The notes: a model not told the origin generated them from the letters alone. DNA of 64,000 bases from Verrucomicrobiota bacterium (GCA_016222805.1 JACRQG010000022.1:132760-196759), one strand, 5' to 3'; numbered from the stretch's first letter, positions 25,934 to 35,043 are shown. Translations and numbers: made by a program.

Positions 25934-27130
25934 ATGGCGTTATCCTTCTTCAGCAAGAGCAAAAAGGCGCTCCTCGCACGGTGCCGTGACGACTACGCGA
26001 CGAAGATGCGGCTGAAGTACGCCCCCTACTATCACGCGATGGAGGCCCAGAGTGGCACCACCGTGAAGCTCCAGGGGCGGGAGATGATCATGTTGTCCAG
26101 CAACGATTACCTCGGGCTTTCCTTTCATCCCAAGGTGATTGAGGCGGGGCGGGCGGCGATGTTGAAGTGGGGCACGAGCACCACCGGAGCCCGCACCTCC
26201 AACGGCTCCCGCGCCTACCATGTCGAATTGGAGGAGAGGCTCGCCGAGTTCCTGGGCCGCGAAGCGTGCCACGTCCATGTCGCCGGCTACCTGTCCTGCC
26301 TCTCGAGCGTCGCCTCCTTCGTCCAGAAGGGAGACGTCATCCTCGCCGACAAGAACATCCACTCGTGCCTGTGGGATGGGATCCGCCTCTCGATGGCGAC
26401 GGTGGAGCGTTTTTCCCACAACAGCCCGGAGGACCTGCGCAGCGTGCTGGCCGCGGTCAATCCCGACGCGGCCAAAATGCTCGTGATCGAGGGGGTCTAT
26501 TCGATGGAGGGTCACATCGCGCGACTGCCGGAGCTCACCGAAATCGCCGAGGAACACGGCTGCTTCGTCGTGCTCGATGATGCCCACGGTTTCGGCGTTC
26601 TCGGGCGCAAGGGTCGCGGCACCGTCGACCACTTCGGTCTCAACGACAAGGTCGACGTCCTCTGCGGCAGCATGTCGAAATCGCTGGCCAGCACCGGCGG
26701 TTTCGTGGCCGCCTCGCGGGAGGTGATCGAGTACCTCCGCTCGCACTCCAAGCAGACGATCTTCTCCGCGGCGATCAGCCCCAGCCAGGCCGCGTGCGCC
26801 CAGGCGTCGCTGGAGATCATGCAGCAGGAACCCCAGCACCTCGAGCGGCTCTGGGCAAACACCCGGCGCTACCGCGCGCTGCTGAAATCCCTCGGCCTCG
26901 ACACCTGGGACAGCGAAACCCCGGCTGTGCCCATCGTGCTGGGCTCCAAGGAGCGGGTGTATCCATTCTGGAAGGCGCTGATGGAAAAAGGCATCTTCAC
27001 CGTGATGTCGATTGCCCCCGCCGTGCCCGCCGGCAAGGACCTCATCCGCACGGCGATCTCGGCCATGCACACGGAAGAGCAGTTCGAGAAGATCGCCGAG
27101 GCCATGGCCTACGCCGTCAAGCGGCTCTGA
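25934..27130 (+). CDS. Alpha-oxoamine synthase, serine palmitoyltransferase-like
   Basis: 398 residues from ATG 25934. It is a fold-type I PLP enzyme that condenses an amino acid with an acyl-CoA (SPT, KBL, AONS or CqsA). Seen: 'LSSNDYLGLSFHPKV' (50s), 'GTSTTGARTSNGSRAYHVELE' style Gly-rich stretch, D215 and H218 in 'LDDAHGFGVLG', and PLP lysine K249 in 'GSMSKSLASTGGF'. The run 'HFGLNDKVDVLCGSMSKSLAS' strongly recalls bacterial serine palmitoyltransferases, so a sphingolipid or related amino-lipid is a good guess. The gene lacks biotin neighbours, which argues against BioF. It follows the glycosyltransferase gene by 73 bases on the same strand. Confidence 0.85.
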   Translation: MALSFFSKSKKALLARCRDDYATKMRLKYAPYYHAMEAQSGTTVKLQGREMIMLSSNDYLGLSFHPKVIEAGRAAMLKWGTSTTGARTSNGSRAYHVELEERLAEFLGREACHVHVAGYLSCLSSVASFVQKGDVILADKNIHSCLWDGIRLSMATVERFSHNSPEDLRSVLAAVNPDAAKMLVIEGVYSMEGHIARLPELTEIAEEHGCFVVLDDAHGFGVLGRKGRGTVDHFGLNDKVDVLCGSMSKSLASTGGFVAASREVIEYLRSHSKQTIFSAAISPSQAACAQASLEIMQQEPQHLERLWANTRRYRALLKSLGLDTWDSETPAVPIVLGSKERVYPFWKALMEKGIFTVMSIAPAVPAGKDLIRTAISAMHTEEQFEKIAEAMAYAVKRL

Positions 27131-27202
27131 TCCGCGCGCGACGACGTCATCGCCAGGCGCGGGTACGCGCGCCGTTCCGAGGAGCTGCTCCGCCTCCGTC
27201 GG

Positions 27203-27772
27203 TCAGCGGAGGGGTACAGCCCGTTCCTCGACGCTTTCGCGCAGGAGTTTGAGCAGTGCGCGGTAGCTCGCGGATTCCACGTCGTTGCTGAAGAGGCGAA
27301 AAACAACCAGGACGCCGGGCCACGTCTTCACGCCCACCGTCACGTGCCGGTATTCACCCGGCGGCAGATCCGCACGGCCCACCAGGTTCGCGTCCGTGAA
27401 GACACTGTAGGTTCCGGCGCCGCGACGGGGCTCGAGCTCCTCGAACCGCATCGCCTTTTCCGTCGACCCCGCCACGTAGTGATCGAACAACTCCACCATC
27501 CGTTCGCGCCGGGCCCGGGGCGTCGCCGTCGCCTGCTCCGGATCGGGAAGGAAAACGAGGCTGGCACTGACCTTGGCCGCATCATCCGTCAGGCCGACCG
27601 CCACCAGGCCTCCGGGTTCGGTCTCGCGCGTCAGGGTGCAGCCGGACGGCACGGCGAGAGCCACCCTCCGACCTTCGAAGATCGTGACCACCTCCTCCCG
27701 CTGCGCCGCCGCCCAGGCGCCCGACAGCCCCAGCATGCCCGCGAGAATCCAGGTCAGCAGCAAAGATCTCAT
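27203..27772 (-). CDS. Secreted hypothetical protein
   Basis: 189 residues from ATG 27772. A signal peptide is visible ('MRSLLLTWILAGMLGLSGAWA', with cleavage near 22). The mature part is beta-rich ('VVTIFEGRRVALAVPSG', 'GTYSVFTDANLVGRADL', 'HVTVGVKTWPGVLVVFRLFS') and has no recognised motif. It resembles small periplasmic proteins of unknown function in general pattern only. It lies 70 bases downstream of the ArsR-methyltransferase gene on the same strand and converges on the oxoamine synthase gene. Confidence 0.65.
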   Translation of the reverse strand: MRSLLLTWILAGMLGLSGAWAAAQREEVVTIFEGRRVALAVPSGCTLTRETEPGGLVAVGLTDDAAKVSASLVFLPDPEQATATPRARRERMVELFDHYVAGSTEKAMRFEELEPRRGAGTYSVFTDANLVGRADLPPGEYRHVTVGVKTWPGVLVVFRLFSNDVESASYRALLKLLRESVEERAVPLR

Positions 27773-27842
27773 GATGAAACAGGAGTAATTGGACCGTTGC
27801 GAGTGGCACAGGTTGCCCCGGTCGCCACTTGTTCGGGGCGGC

Positions 27843-28781
27843 TTATCGCGCCGGTTTGCTGCCGCTGGCGAGGAGCGTTTCGAAGTGCGGCTCCACGGTC
27901 TCCTTCGCCACCGCCGTGACCTCCACCTTGGCAAATCCCGCCTTTTTCAGAAAGGCATGCAGCGCGCTTTCGCGGAAGCCCAGCCACACGTCGGCATAGA
28001 GTTCGCGCGCCTTCTCGAAGGCGTGCTCGTTCAGATCCAGAATCAGCACCTGGCCTCCCGGGCGCAGGATGCGGAAAGCCTCCTCGACTGCCCGCTGCGG
28101 ATGGCGCGCGTGGTGCAGGGCCTGGCTGAGGATGGCGAGGTCGACCGTTCGATCGGCAAGCGGAACCTGCTCGATGTCCCCGAGCTTGTACTCGAGGTTG
28201 GCGAGCCCGTTCTTGCGGGCCAATTCCGTGCCGACCTCCACCATCCGAGGGGAGTTGTCGATGCACCAGACCTGCCGCGCCCGATGGGCCAGCAACTGCG
28301 ACACGAGCCCCTCTCCGGCCCCGAGGTCCGCAATGTCGATGGCCGGGGTAAGCCGCAGGGCGAGGTGCCCAATCGCCTCCCAGGATCGACCCGGGCAGTA
28401 GTGTTTCCCGAGCCGCCCCGCGATGAGGTTGAAATACTGTTCCTGGGTCCGGCGGCGCTTCTGCAGGATGCGATCGAGGTTTTCGCGGTCCTCCGCCATC
28501 ATCACCGAGTCGCTCACGGCCTCGAGCGCGGCCCGGGTCAGGGCCAGGGTCTTCGCCGGCAGGGCGCTCCGCAGCGAATAGAAGGCATTCTTGCCCTCGC
28601 GGCGGTCGGTCACGAGGTTCACGGTCCGGAGCAGCGCCAGTTGGGACGAGATGCGCGACTGCCCCATGCCCAGCACCTCCTGCAACTCGGCCACCGAAAG
28701 TTCCTCGCGCGACAGCAGCGCCAGCAGGCGGAGTCGGGTCGGATCCGAAAGGGTCTTGAGGATTTCCCAAGGGGCGTTCAC
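27843..28781 (-). CDS. ArsR-family regulator fused to SAM methyltransferase
   Basis: 312 residues. The N-terminal winged helix (about 1-75: 'ILKTLSDPTRLRLLALLS', 'LSVAELQEVLGMGQSRISSQ') is a typical ArsR DNA-binding domain, but no metal-binding ELCVCDL-type motif is present. The C-terminal methyltransferase (about 145-300) has 'IADLGAGEGLVSQLL', acidic 'CIDNSPRMVEVG' and 'AFRILRPGGQVLILDL'. Fusions of this kind may sense SAM or a methylation substrate while bound to DNA; that role is inferred. No likely operator was identified in the 272 bases upstream, and the target genes are unknown. Confidence 0.88.
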   Translation of the reverse strand: MNAPWEILKTLSDPTRLRLLALLSREELSVAELQEVLGMGQSRISSQLALLRTVNLVTDRREGKNAFYSLRSALPAKTLALTRAALEAVSDSVMMAEDRENLDRILQKRRRTQEQYFNLIAGRLGKHYCPGRSWEAIGHLALRLTPAIDIADLGAGEGLVSQLLAHRARQVWCIDNSPRMVEVGTELARKNGLANLEYKLGDIEQVPLADRTVDLAILSQALHHARHPQRAVEEAFRILRPGGQVLILDLNEHAFEKARELYADVWLGFRESALHAFLKKAGFAKVEVTAVAKETVEPHFETLLASGSKPAR

Positions 28782-28955
28782 GCCGCCGAAACGTGGGCGA
28801 GGCGCCCGCGGATGGCAATGGAGGAGAAGAACCCGGCCCGGGTTCCTGGTTTCGGGTCGCTCCAGGCCGCATCATCCCCCGTGATCCCAGCCGGCGGGAG
28901 TGTCCCCGCCATTCGCGCCTTCACCTCTGAGATCGGCGCCGCCGCTGGGAGGCAA

Positions 28956-29006
28956 AGCCGGAGTCGCATAGTCCGGCTGCGCCGGTGGGCGGGGCGACTC
29001 CGCCCC
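28956..29006 (-). other. Two GC hairpins downstream of the GreA-type gene
   Basis: GGGGCG (28991-28996) pairs with CGCCCC (29001-29006), and AGCCGGA (28956-28962) pairs with TCCGGCT (28972-28978). On the minus strand they follow the stop codon at 29054 by about 50 bases. Neither has a T-run, so a role in ending transcription is only possible. Nothing else was seen between 28782 and 29053. Confidence 0.3.
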
Positions 29007-29053
29007 TCAACCATCGCCGGCACGACGAAGTGAATCGAGGCAACCGGGGAACC

Positions 29054-30901
29054 TTATCCCGCGAGGTCGACGTAGCGGGTAATGCTGAGGACGGTGTAGT
29101 CCTCCTCGGCGCTCCCGGTCTTCACGCGGACATGGTCTCCCGGCCGCTTGCCAAGCAGGGCCGCGCCAAAGGCGGTCTTGTAGGAGATGATGTGTTTGTC
29201 GGGATCACCATCCCAGGCGCCGAGCAACGTGTAGGTGGTTTCCGTCCCCGTAAGGGCACTCCGCACCGCGACGACGGTGCCCACCCCCACCTGGTCGGTC
29301 GAGGCGTCCTTGAAGTCAGTCACCCGGGCACGGGCCAGGTCGCGTTCGAGCTGCGCCTTCTGCGCCATCAGCACCGTCTGGTCCTGTTTCGCCATCTTGA
29401 ACTCGGAGTTCTCCCGCAGGTCGCCGTGCTCGCGCGCAGCGGCGATGGCCTTGGAGTTCTCCGGAATCTTCTTGGCGACGATCAGATCGTACTCCTCGCG
29501 CTTGCGGTCATAGCTGGCCCGCGAGACGAGCAGTTGCTCGTCCTTGCCCTCGGAATCGGCCGCCACCAGGGACTGGATCTTCGGGAAGATCTTGATGAAG
29601 CGCGCCAGCAGCGACTTCTTCGTCAGCTCCTCGAAGCCCTGGTTGAGCATCAGGGTGTTGGCGAGGTCGCGCGCGGTCTCGGGATCGGCGGTCGAGAGGA
29701 GGTCGGAAATCAGATCCGTGTCCTCGCTGAGAATGTCCGCCAGGGGAATACGCCGCGCGCTCGAAGCCTGCAGGGCCTCGTAGTCGATCGCGAAAAAGAT
29801 CGCGCTCAGGAGGCGGGGGGTGATCAGGTCGTTGAGCAGCTTGGCAAACTTCTTCGAATGCCGGTTCTTGACGATCCAGAGGAGGACGGGGGCGCGGAGG
29901 TTCTGCTCGGTCTGCCAGCGCTTCAACGTGGCCGCCAGTTCCTCGGCATGGCCGTGCTCCACCAGGAAGTTGATGCACTCCGTGGTGAACTTGCCCTGCG
30001 AGGTCTTCAACAGGGTGAAGAACACGTCACGCGCCTCAATCGGGTGCGCCTCGTTGATCAATTCGAGGAACCGCGCCTGGAACTGGACCGGGATCTTCTC
30101 CGCGATGGCGGGAAGATCACGGACATTGGCGATGATCGCCGCCTGGCTGGGCTCGAAATTGGGCTCCTGGCCCAGGGCCTTGGCGAGGTCGTCGCGGACC
30201 GCGGCACCGTACAACCGCTCCGCCGCATCTAGCTGATTCGATTCGCGCACCGCGTCGGCGATGCCCTTGAGCACGCCGGACAAGTCGGCCTTGCCATCGC
30301 GGGCCCCGGTGGACGTCATCAACTGCTCCGCCAGCTGGATCCGACGGCGTGCCGATCGGGTACTGGTAAACTGCTCCAGGATCTCATCCTCGGCGGAAAC
30401 CGGCGTCTCCCGCAGCACGTAGCATTCCGTCTTCTTGGCGGGCACCGCGATGCGCGGGTCCTTTGCGACGGCCTTCTTGGCCTGGGCCCACCACTTCTTG
30501 AACTTCTCTTCCCCCACGACCTGGGCGAGCATGATCTCAATCTCGATCGCGGTCGCAGCGTGGTTCGGATAACCCTGCAGCGCCTCCACCACCAACTGGG
30601 CCGGATTCTCCGCCACCAGGGTTTCGATGGTCTTGGGGTCGTTCTCCTTGCGCACCAGCAGGTGCTTCTCCGGGAGCACCTCCATCGTGGAAATGCAGAA
30701 CGCCGGATCCATCGGGTGCCCCTTCTTGCCCGCAAAATCGATAATCAACCGCTGCGCCGCCTCATCATATTTTGTAATCTTCCCAAAACCCCAACTACGG
30801 TGGATGACGTACACGCCGGGTTCCATGGCCTCGAGCTTGGGCTTGGCCGCCTTGAGCGACGGCGATTTGGCGATGAGCGCGGAGACGGCTTCGGAATTCA
30901 T
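29054..30901 (-). CDS. greA: Giant GreA-type transcript cleavage factor
   Basis: 615 residues, about four times the usual GreA length. The last 155 residues are a full GreA/GreB module: the coiled coil carries 'HGDLRENSEF' with D494 and E497, matching the acidic tip pair (D41, E44 in E. coli) that enters the RNA polymerase secondary channel, and a C-terminal FKBP-like part ends the protein. The first 460 residues are helical; the first 80 include 'GVYVIHRSWGFGKI…DEAAQRLIIDF', which could be a small SH3-like fold. Chlamydial GreA is also long with an N-terminal extension, so the form may be a trait of the wider PVC group. The start is divergent from rsmB. Confidence 0.88.
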   Translation of the reverse strand: MNSEAVSALIAKSPSLKAAKPKLEAMEPGVYVIHRSWGFGKITKYDEAAQRLIIDFAGKKGHPMDPAFCISTMEVLPEKHLLVRKENDPKTIETLVAENPAQLVVEALQGYPNHAATAIEIEIMLAQVVGEEKFKKWWAQAKKAVAKDPRIAVPAKKTECYVLRETPVSAEDEILEQFTSTRSARRRIQLAEQLMTSTGARDGKADLSGVLKGIADAVRESNQLDAAERLYGAAVRDDLAKALGQEPNFEPSQAAIIANVRDLPAIAEKIPVQFQARFLELINEAHPIEARDVFFTLLKTSQGKFTTECINFLVEHGHAEELAATLKRWQTEQNLRAPVLLWIVKNRHSKKFAKLLNDLITPRLLSAIFFAIDYEALQASSARRIPLADILSEDTDLISDLLSTADPETARDLANTLMLNQGFEELTKKSLLARFIKIFPKIQSLVAADSEGKDEQLLVSRASYDRKREEYDLIVAKKIPENSKAIAAAREHGDLRENSEFKMAKQDQTVLMAQKAQLERDLARARVTDFKDASTDQVGVGTVVAVRSALTGTETTYTLLGAWDGDPDKHIISYKTAFGAALLGKRPGDHVRVKTGSAEEDYTVLSITRYVDLAG

Positions 30902-31012
30902 GGTTGCGTGCGTGAGGGCCTGAACGGGAAAGTAGAGCGGACATTGTCCAGCCTTGTCAAACCGAGTGTCGTCCCGCGATTTCAGGAGGTTGGGCCGCGT
31001 CGCCGCCGCGTC

Positions 31013-32362
31013 ATGAACTCACCGCTTCCTTCCGCGCCCTCCCCGGCCGCACTCGAACCCTGGCCTACTGCGGCCAGACTGGTGGCCCGTTGGCTGGATC
31101 GACACGAACGGATGGATGCCCTGCTCGACACCCTACCACGGACGCTGGTCGGCGCCGAACGGGCTCGCTGCCAGCATCTTGTCCTGGGGGTAATCCGGCA
31201 TTTTGGCCGGATCGACCGGGCGCTGGGCCGCCTGATCAGCCATGCGCCACGGTTTCAAACCCGTGCCGTGCTGCTGGTTGCCGGCTTCGAACTCATCGAA
31301 GCGGCGCAGGATGCCGATGATGGCAGGGTCGCCCGGATCGTCCACCATGCCGTGGAGCGTGCGAAGTCCCTCGCCAGTCCGGCTGAGGCGCGACTGGTCA
31401 ATGCCGTGGTGCGACGACTCGCGCCCCTCCTAGCCCAGCCTGCCCCGACCCTGAATGTCGACGCCGCGGAACTCGGGGAGTACTTTTCCCACCCGGATTG
31501 GCTGGTGCGGAGCTGGCTGGCGCAGTTTGGGCCCGAGGGAACCCGCGCCTTGCTGGAGTGGAATCAACGACCCGCGCCGATTTATGCGCGATGGCGGGCC
31601 ACCTCCACCCCTCCGCCGGCGCCCCTTCAGGCCAGTCGCTGGCCCGGGTTTTTCGAGATTCCCTCCGGTCAGTGGGCCGCCGTCGAACCTCTGCTCAAGT
31701 CCGGGGCGCTCTACCTTCAGGATCCCGCCACGAGGCTACCCGTGGAACTGCTGGATCCGAAACCGGGCGAGTCGCTGCTCGACCTTTGCGCCGCCCCCGG
31801 AGGAAAGAGCCTGCTCCTCGCCGACCACGTGGCGGCCAAGGTACCTGCCGGCACCACCACCTCCTCACCCGCTGCCGGTCGGCTGGTGGCGGTGGACCTG
31901 CCCGGAGCCCGCCTCGATCGGCTCAAGGAGAACCTCGCCCGCGCCACCGGCCTCGATGTCGCGCTCGTGCAAGCGGACCTGCTGGAGCCGATCGGCCCCA
32001 TTTTCAGGGAACACCAGTTGCCCGAACTCTACGACGCGGTCCTGCTCGACGTGCCGTGTTCCAACACCGGAGTCATGCGACACCGGGTGGACGTGAAGTG
32101 GCGGTTGCAGCCAGGGGACTTTCGCAAGCACCCCGCCCAGCAACTCTCGCTGCTGCATGCCGCCGCCCGGCTCGTCCGGCCAGGCGGCCGGCTCGCGTAC
32201 TCCACCTGCAGCATCGACTCGGAGGAAAACGAGCACGTGGTGCGCCGCTTCCTGGCCGGCAAGGCAGGGGGCCCGTTCCAACTCGTGCGCACCGAGATCA
32301 GCCTGCCGTGGGTCGCAGGGCACGACGGCGGTGGCGCCTTTCTGCTCGAGAAATCGTCGTAG
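31013..32362 (+). CDS. rsmB: RsmB-type 16S rRNA (cytosine-C5) methyltransferase
   Basis: 449 residues from ATG 31013. An N-terminal NusB-like helical domain (about 15-150, 'ARCQHLVLGVIRHFGRIDRA') is joined to a RsmB/NOP methyltransferase domain. Seen: 'LLDLCAAPGGKSLLLAD' (SAM site), 'LLDVPCSNTGVMRHRVDVKW' with C349, and 'YSTCSIDSEENE' with C399. The two Cys, 50 residues apart as in E. coli RsmB (C325/C375), are the release and catalytic residues for making m5C967. Length matches the family (about 430). It has no associated fmt or def gene here. It is divergent from the GreA-type gene over 111 bases. Confidence 0.9.
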   Translation: MNSPLPSAPSPAALEPWPTAARLVARWLDRHERMDALLDTLPRTLVGAERARCQHLVLGVIRHFGRIDRALGRLISHAPRFQTRAVLLVAGFELIEAAQDADDGRVARIVHHAVERAKSLASPAEARLVNAVVRRLAPLLAQPAPTLNVDAAELGEYFSHPDWLVRSWLAQFGPEGTRALLEWNQRPAPIYARWRATSTPPPAPLQASRWPGFFEIPSGQWAAVEPLLKSGALYLQDPATRLPVELLDPKPGESLLDLCAAPGGKSLLLADHVAAKVPAGTTTSSPAAGRLVAVDLPGARLDRLKENLARATGLDVALVQADLLEPIGPIFREHQLPELYDAVLLDVPCSNTGVMRHRVDVKWRLQPGDFRKHPAQQLSLLHAAARLVRPGGRLAYSTCSIDSEENEHVVRRFLAGKAGGPFQLVRTEISLPWVAGHDGGGAFLLEKSS

Positions 32363-32392
32363 ACCCCTGCCCTGCCGGCCGCACCCGCCCGT

Positions 32393-33646
32393 TCACGGCA
32401 CCAGCGCAAACGTCTTCACCTTCTTCTCGTTCTCCCGATTGCCCGCGAGAAAGGTGAAGGCCACCTCCTCCGTGGTGGCCACCAACTGCTCGTATCGCCG
32501 CAGGTCCCACTTGGCCATGGGTTCGCCATTGATGCGGATGACGAGATCCCCCCGCTCGATCCCCGCGGTCTGCGCCGGAGATCCCGGCACCACCGCCGCC
32601 ACCCGCCAGTACGCCGGGGTCTTGGTGAAACTCACCCCCGCGCTCCGGAGCGGGGGAACTGCGATCGGGCCCCGCCCCTCGCGGAAAAACGTCACCTGGT
32701 CGCGCTGTTGATCGAACGTGACGGCGAAATGCCGCAGGGCCCCGCCGCCGACCGCCGAAAGTTCATCCGTGAGATCCACCACCGGGTTCTCGAAGACCTG
32801 GTCGCCCACCGCCAACGCACCTTCGAGCCGACCCACCCGCTGCTCCCGCTCCCCGGCGATGGTGCCCACCATCGCGCCCGGCGTGGGTCCGGCCAGAAAG
32901 CGGGAGCCGGTGCCCACCGGATTCAAACTGAAGGCGGCATCGCTGCCCGAATCAATCAGCGCCAACAGGGAGCGCTCCCCCAGCCGCAGGCTGATCAACG
33001 GAGTCTTCCGGGCATCGTCGAACGCCAGGGTCGTTCCGGGCATCGGCGCGGCGGAAGCCGTCGGCCGCAGGACAACCTGCTGGCCGGGATAATCCAGCGT
33101 GAGCAGGGTGTCGCGAAACAGCGGAAAGCCCAGCACGCCGTCGATTGCCACCCCCAGGTGGGCGGACAATGGCGCGCAGTCGTAGAGCAGCACTTCCACA
33201 TCCTCGAACCGCGCGTCACCGAGCTCGAGCCGGCGGAGGGAACCTCGCGGCAACTCCACCACCCGGCCTTCCGCCCCGCGCACCCGGAGCGGAGGCGCCC
33301 CCGCCCCCACCACCCCGCGACCAGGATAACGCTGCACCAGCGCCGGGGAGACCAGCGTCACGGACGATCCCGTGTCGATGAGAAACCGATACGGGCCAAA
33401 CCGATCCCACTTGGCCTCGATCACCAGGAAGTTTCCGATCAACTGGGCCGGCAGCACCACCAGGGGCGAACCCACCGAGGTCCGGCCGGGCTGCGGCGGA
33501 CTCGGCCGGATCGAACCCACCGAACACCCCGCCAGCAGGAGAAAGGCGACCAACAGCGCCACCCCGACTCCCGCCCGGGACCAGGAGTCCCGGAACCCGG
33601 GGCCCCGCACCGGCCACCAGCCCAAGGGTGCAACAGGTCCGTTCAT
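32393..33646 (-). CDS. Lipoprotein aspartic protease (retropepsin-like) with PDZ domain
   Basis: 417 residues from ATG 33646. The lipobox 'LLLAGC' ends at C41, so it is probably a lipoprotein. Two active-site motifs typical of pepsin/retropepsin-like folds are present: D91-T-G in 'FLIDTGSSVTL' and D232-S-G in 'ALIDSGSDAAF'. A C-terminal PDZ domain (about 345-410) has 'GSPAQTAGIERGDLVIRING'. With two motifs in one chain it could act as a monomer. The start overlaps the stop of the MFS gene (ATGA), so the two are translationally coupled, although no functional link is obvious. The substrate is unknown. Confidence 0.85.
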   Translation of the reverse strand: MNGPVAPLGWWPVRGPGFRDSWSRAGVGVALLVAFLLLAGCSVGSIRPSPPQPGRTSVGSPLVVLPAQLIGNFLVIEAKWDRFGPYRFLIDTGSSVTLVSPALVQRYPGRGVVGAGAPPLRVRGAEGRVVELPRGSLRRLELGDARFEDVEVLLYDCAPLSAHLGVAIDGVLGFPLFRDTLLTLDYPGQQVVLRPTASAAPMPGTTLAFDDARKTPLISLRLGERSLLALIDSGSDAAFSLNPVGTGSRFLAGPTPGAMVGTIAGEREQRVGRLEGALAVGDQVFENPVVDLTDELSAVGGGALRHFAVTFDQQRDQVTFFREGRGPIAVPPLRSAGVSFTKTPAYWRVAAVVPGSPAQTAGIERGDLVIRINGEPMAKWDLRRYEQLVATTEEVAFTFLAGNRENEKKVKTFALVP

Positions 33647-34974
33647 TTTTCCGGCCGGGGAAGGCGTCGACTCAGGCCCAGCGCCACGGAGACCAGCAGC
33701 GCACCCGCCACGAACACCGCCAGGGAACCCACCGCCCAGAACAGCACGCCGGCAAGCACCGGGGTGCCCGCCCGCGCCAGCGAGCCGAGTGAACGGAAGA
33801 CCCCGAGAACCCTGCCCTGCTCCGCCGGCGACGCATAGAGCGAAATCAGTCCGGTCGTCGAGGGGTTGACGAGTCCGGAACCGAACACCAGCACCGCGAC
33901 CCCGACGTAAAGTTGCCACGGCGCCGCCGCCAAGCCCACCAACACGAAGCCGACGACAGAAACGGCCAGGCCGATCGAAAGCACCCGGAGCTCGGTCAAC
34001 ACCCGGAGCATCTTCCGGACCACGTACCCCTGCGTGAAGATGGCGCACCCCCCGAGGAAGCCCAGCAGCAGGCCGTTGTCCCGCGCCGTGTACCCGAAGC
34101 GCTGCGTGGCCAGGAAGGTCAGCGTGGCTTCCATCGCCACGAAGGCCACGGAGAAGACGAACGCCACGAGATTCGTCCGCCGCACCGCGGGGCTCTCCAG
34201 GCTGAGGATGGCGCGCAGCGGGTTCTTGGTGCGCGGCTCCCGCGGTTCGGCCCGATGCTCCGGAGAGAGCGTTTCCCGGAAGCGCGCCGTGATCCAGACG
34301 AGATTCAGGCCGCACAAGCCCAGCGCGACCAGTGCGGGAACGGAGAAGGGATTGATGCCCCACCGGCTCCACTCCGGAAACCGGGCGGCGAGATTCACCT
34401 GGACCGTGAACGCGCCGAGCATCGGCCCGGTGACCAGCCCGAGGCCGAAGGCCGCCCCCACCAGGCCCATCGCCTTCGAGCGCTCCGCCCGGGAGGTGAC
34501 GTCGGCGACGGCCGCGGTCGCGACCGACAGGTTGCCGCTGAACGCGCCGCTCACCACCCGGGAGAGGAGGAACATCCAGAAGGAACCGCTGAGCGCCCAC
34601 AACAGGTAGCCCACCCCGGTACCGGCCACCGTCCAGAGCAACACGGGCCTCCGGCCGAGACGGTCGCTCAGCCCGCCCCACACCGGGGCAAAGAGGAACT
34701 GCAGCAGCGAAAAGACCGACGCCAGCACCCCGCCAAAAAGCACCGGGGCGTAGCTGGCGATGCCGCAGGCCCGCGCCAGCGCCTCCGTCTGCGCCAGGAT
34801 CCAGCCCAGCGCCCCGGAGTTTCCCTCGAGCTTCAGGTAGTAGTCGAGCAAGTCGGGTCCGAGCGGAAAACCGATCGAGAAGCCGATCAGATCGATGTAG
34901 AGCGTGAGAAAGATGACCCCGAGCGACAGCGGCTTCGCGGTGGCGGACGGAGTGGTGTGGGCGGCGTGGGACAC
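33643..34974 (-). CDS. MFS transporter, TetA/multidrug-like
   Basis: 443 residues from GTG 34974; a TTG at 35037 would add 21. About twelve membrane helices are seen. Helix 1 'LGVIFLTLYIDLIGFSIGFPLGPDLL' is like that of class-B MFS drug exporters, and the loop-2/3 motif is 'GGLSDRLGRRPVLL' (the GxLaDrxGrkxxl signature). 'PALVALGLCGLNL' and other central helices follow after a charged central loop. Exporters of this family use the proton gradient to expel drugs or metabolites. The substrate is unknown. It is coupled to the aspartic protease downstream by a four-base overlap and follows the hybrid kinase gene by about 70 bases on the same strand. Confidence 0.88.
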   Translation of the reverse strand: MSHAAHTTPSATAKPLSLGVIFLTLYIDLIGFSIGFPLGPDLLDYYLKLEGNSGALGWILAQTEALARACGIASYAPVLFGGVLASVFSLLQFLFAPVWGGLSDRLGRRPVLLWTVAGTGVGYLLWALSGSFWMFLLSRVVSGAFSGNLSVATAAVADVTSRAERSKAMGLVGAAFGLGLVTGPMLGAFTVQVNLAARFPEWSRWGINPFSVPALVALGLCGLNLVWITARFRETLSPEHRAEPREPRTKNPLRAILSLESPAVRRTNLVAFVFSVAFVAMEATLTFLATQRFGYTARDNGLLLGFLGGCAIFTQGYVVRKMLRVLTELRVLSIGLAVSVVGFVLVGLAAAPWQLYVGVAVLVFGSGLVNPSTTGLISLYASPAEQGRVLGVFRSLGSLARAGTPVLAGVLFWAVGSLAVFVAGALLVSVALGLSRRLPRPEK

Positions 34975-35043
34975 GGGCAGAGCCGGGAACCAAAACGCAT
35001 CGCCCCCGCGACGCCAAGGCGCAAACGACCCGGGCAACCGGAG

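Noticed and set aside
30560-31012. Long open frame upstream of rsmB that would extend the protein by about 150 residues
   Set aside because: It overlaps the start region of the GreA-type gene on the other strand and has no RsmB-like content. The NusB-like domain starts shortly after ATG 31013.
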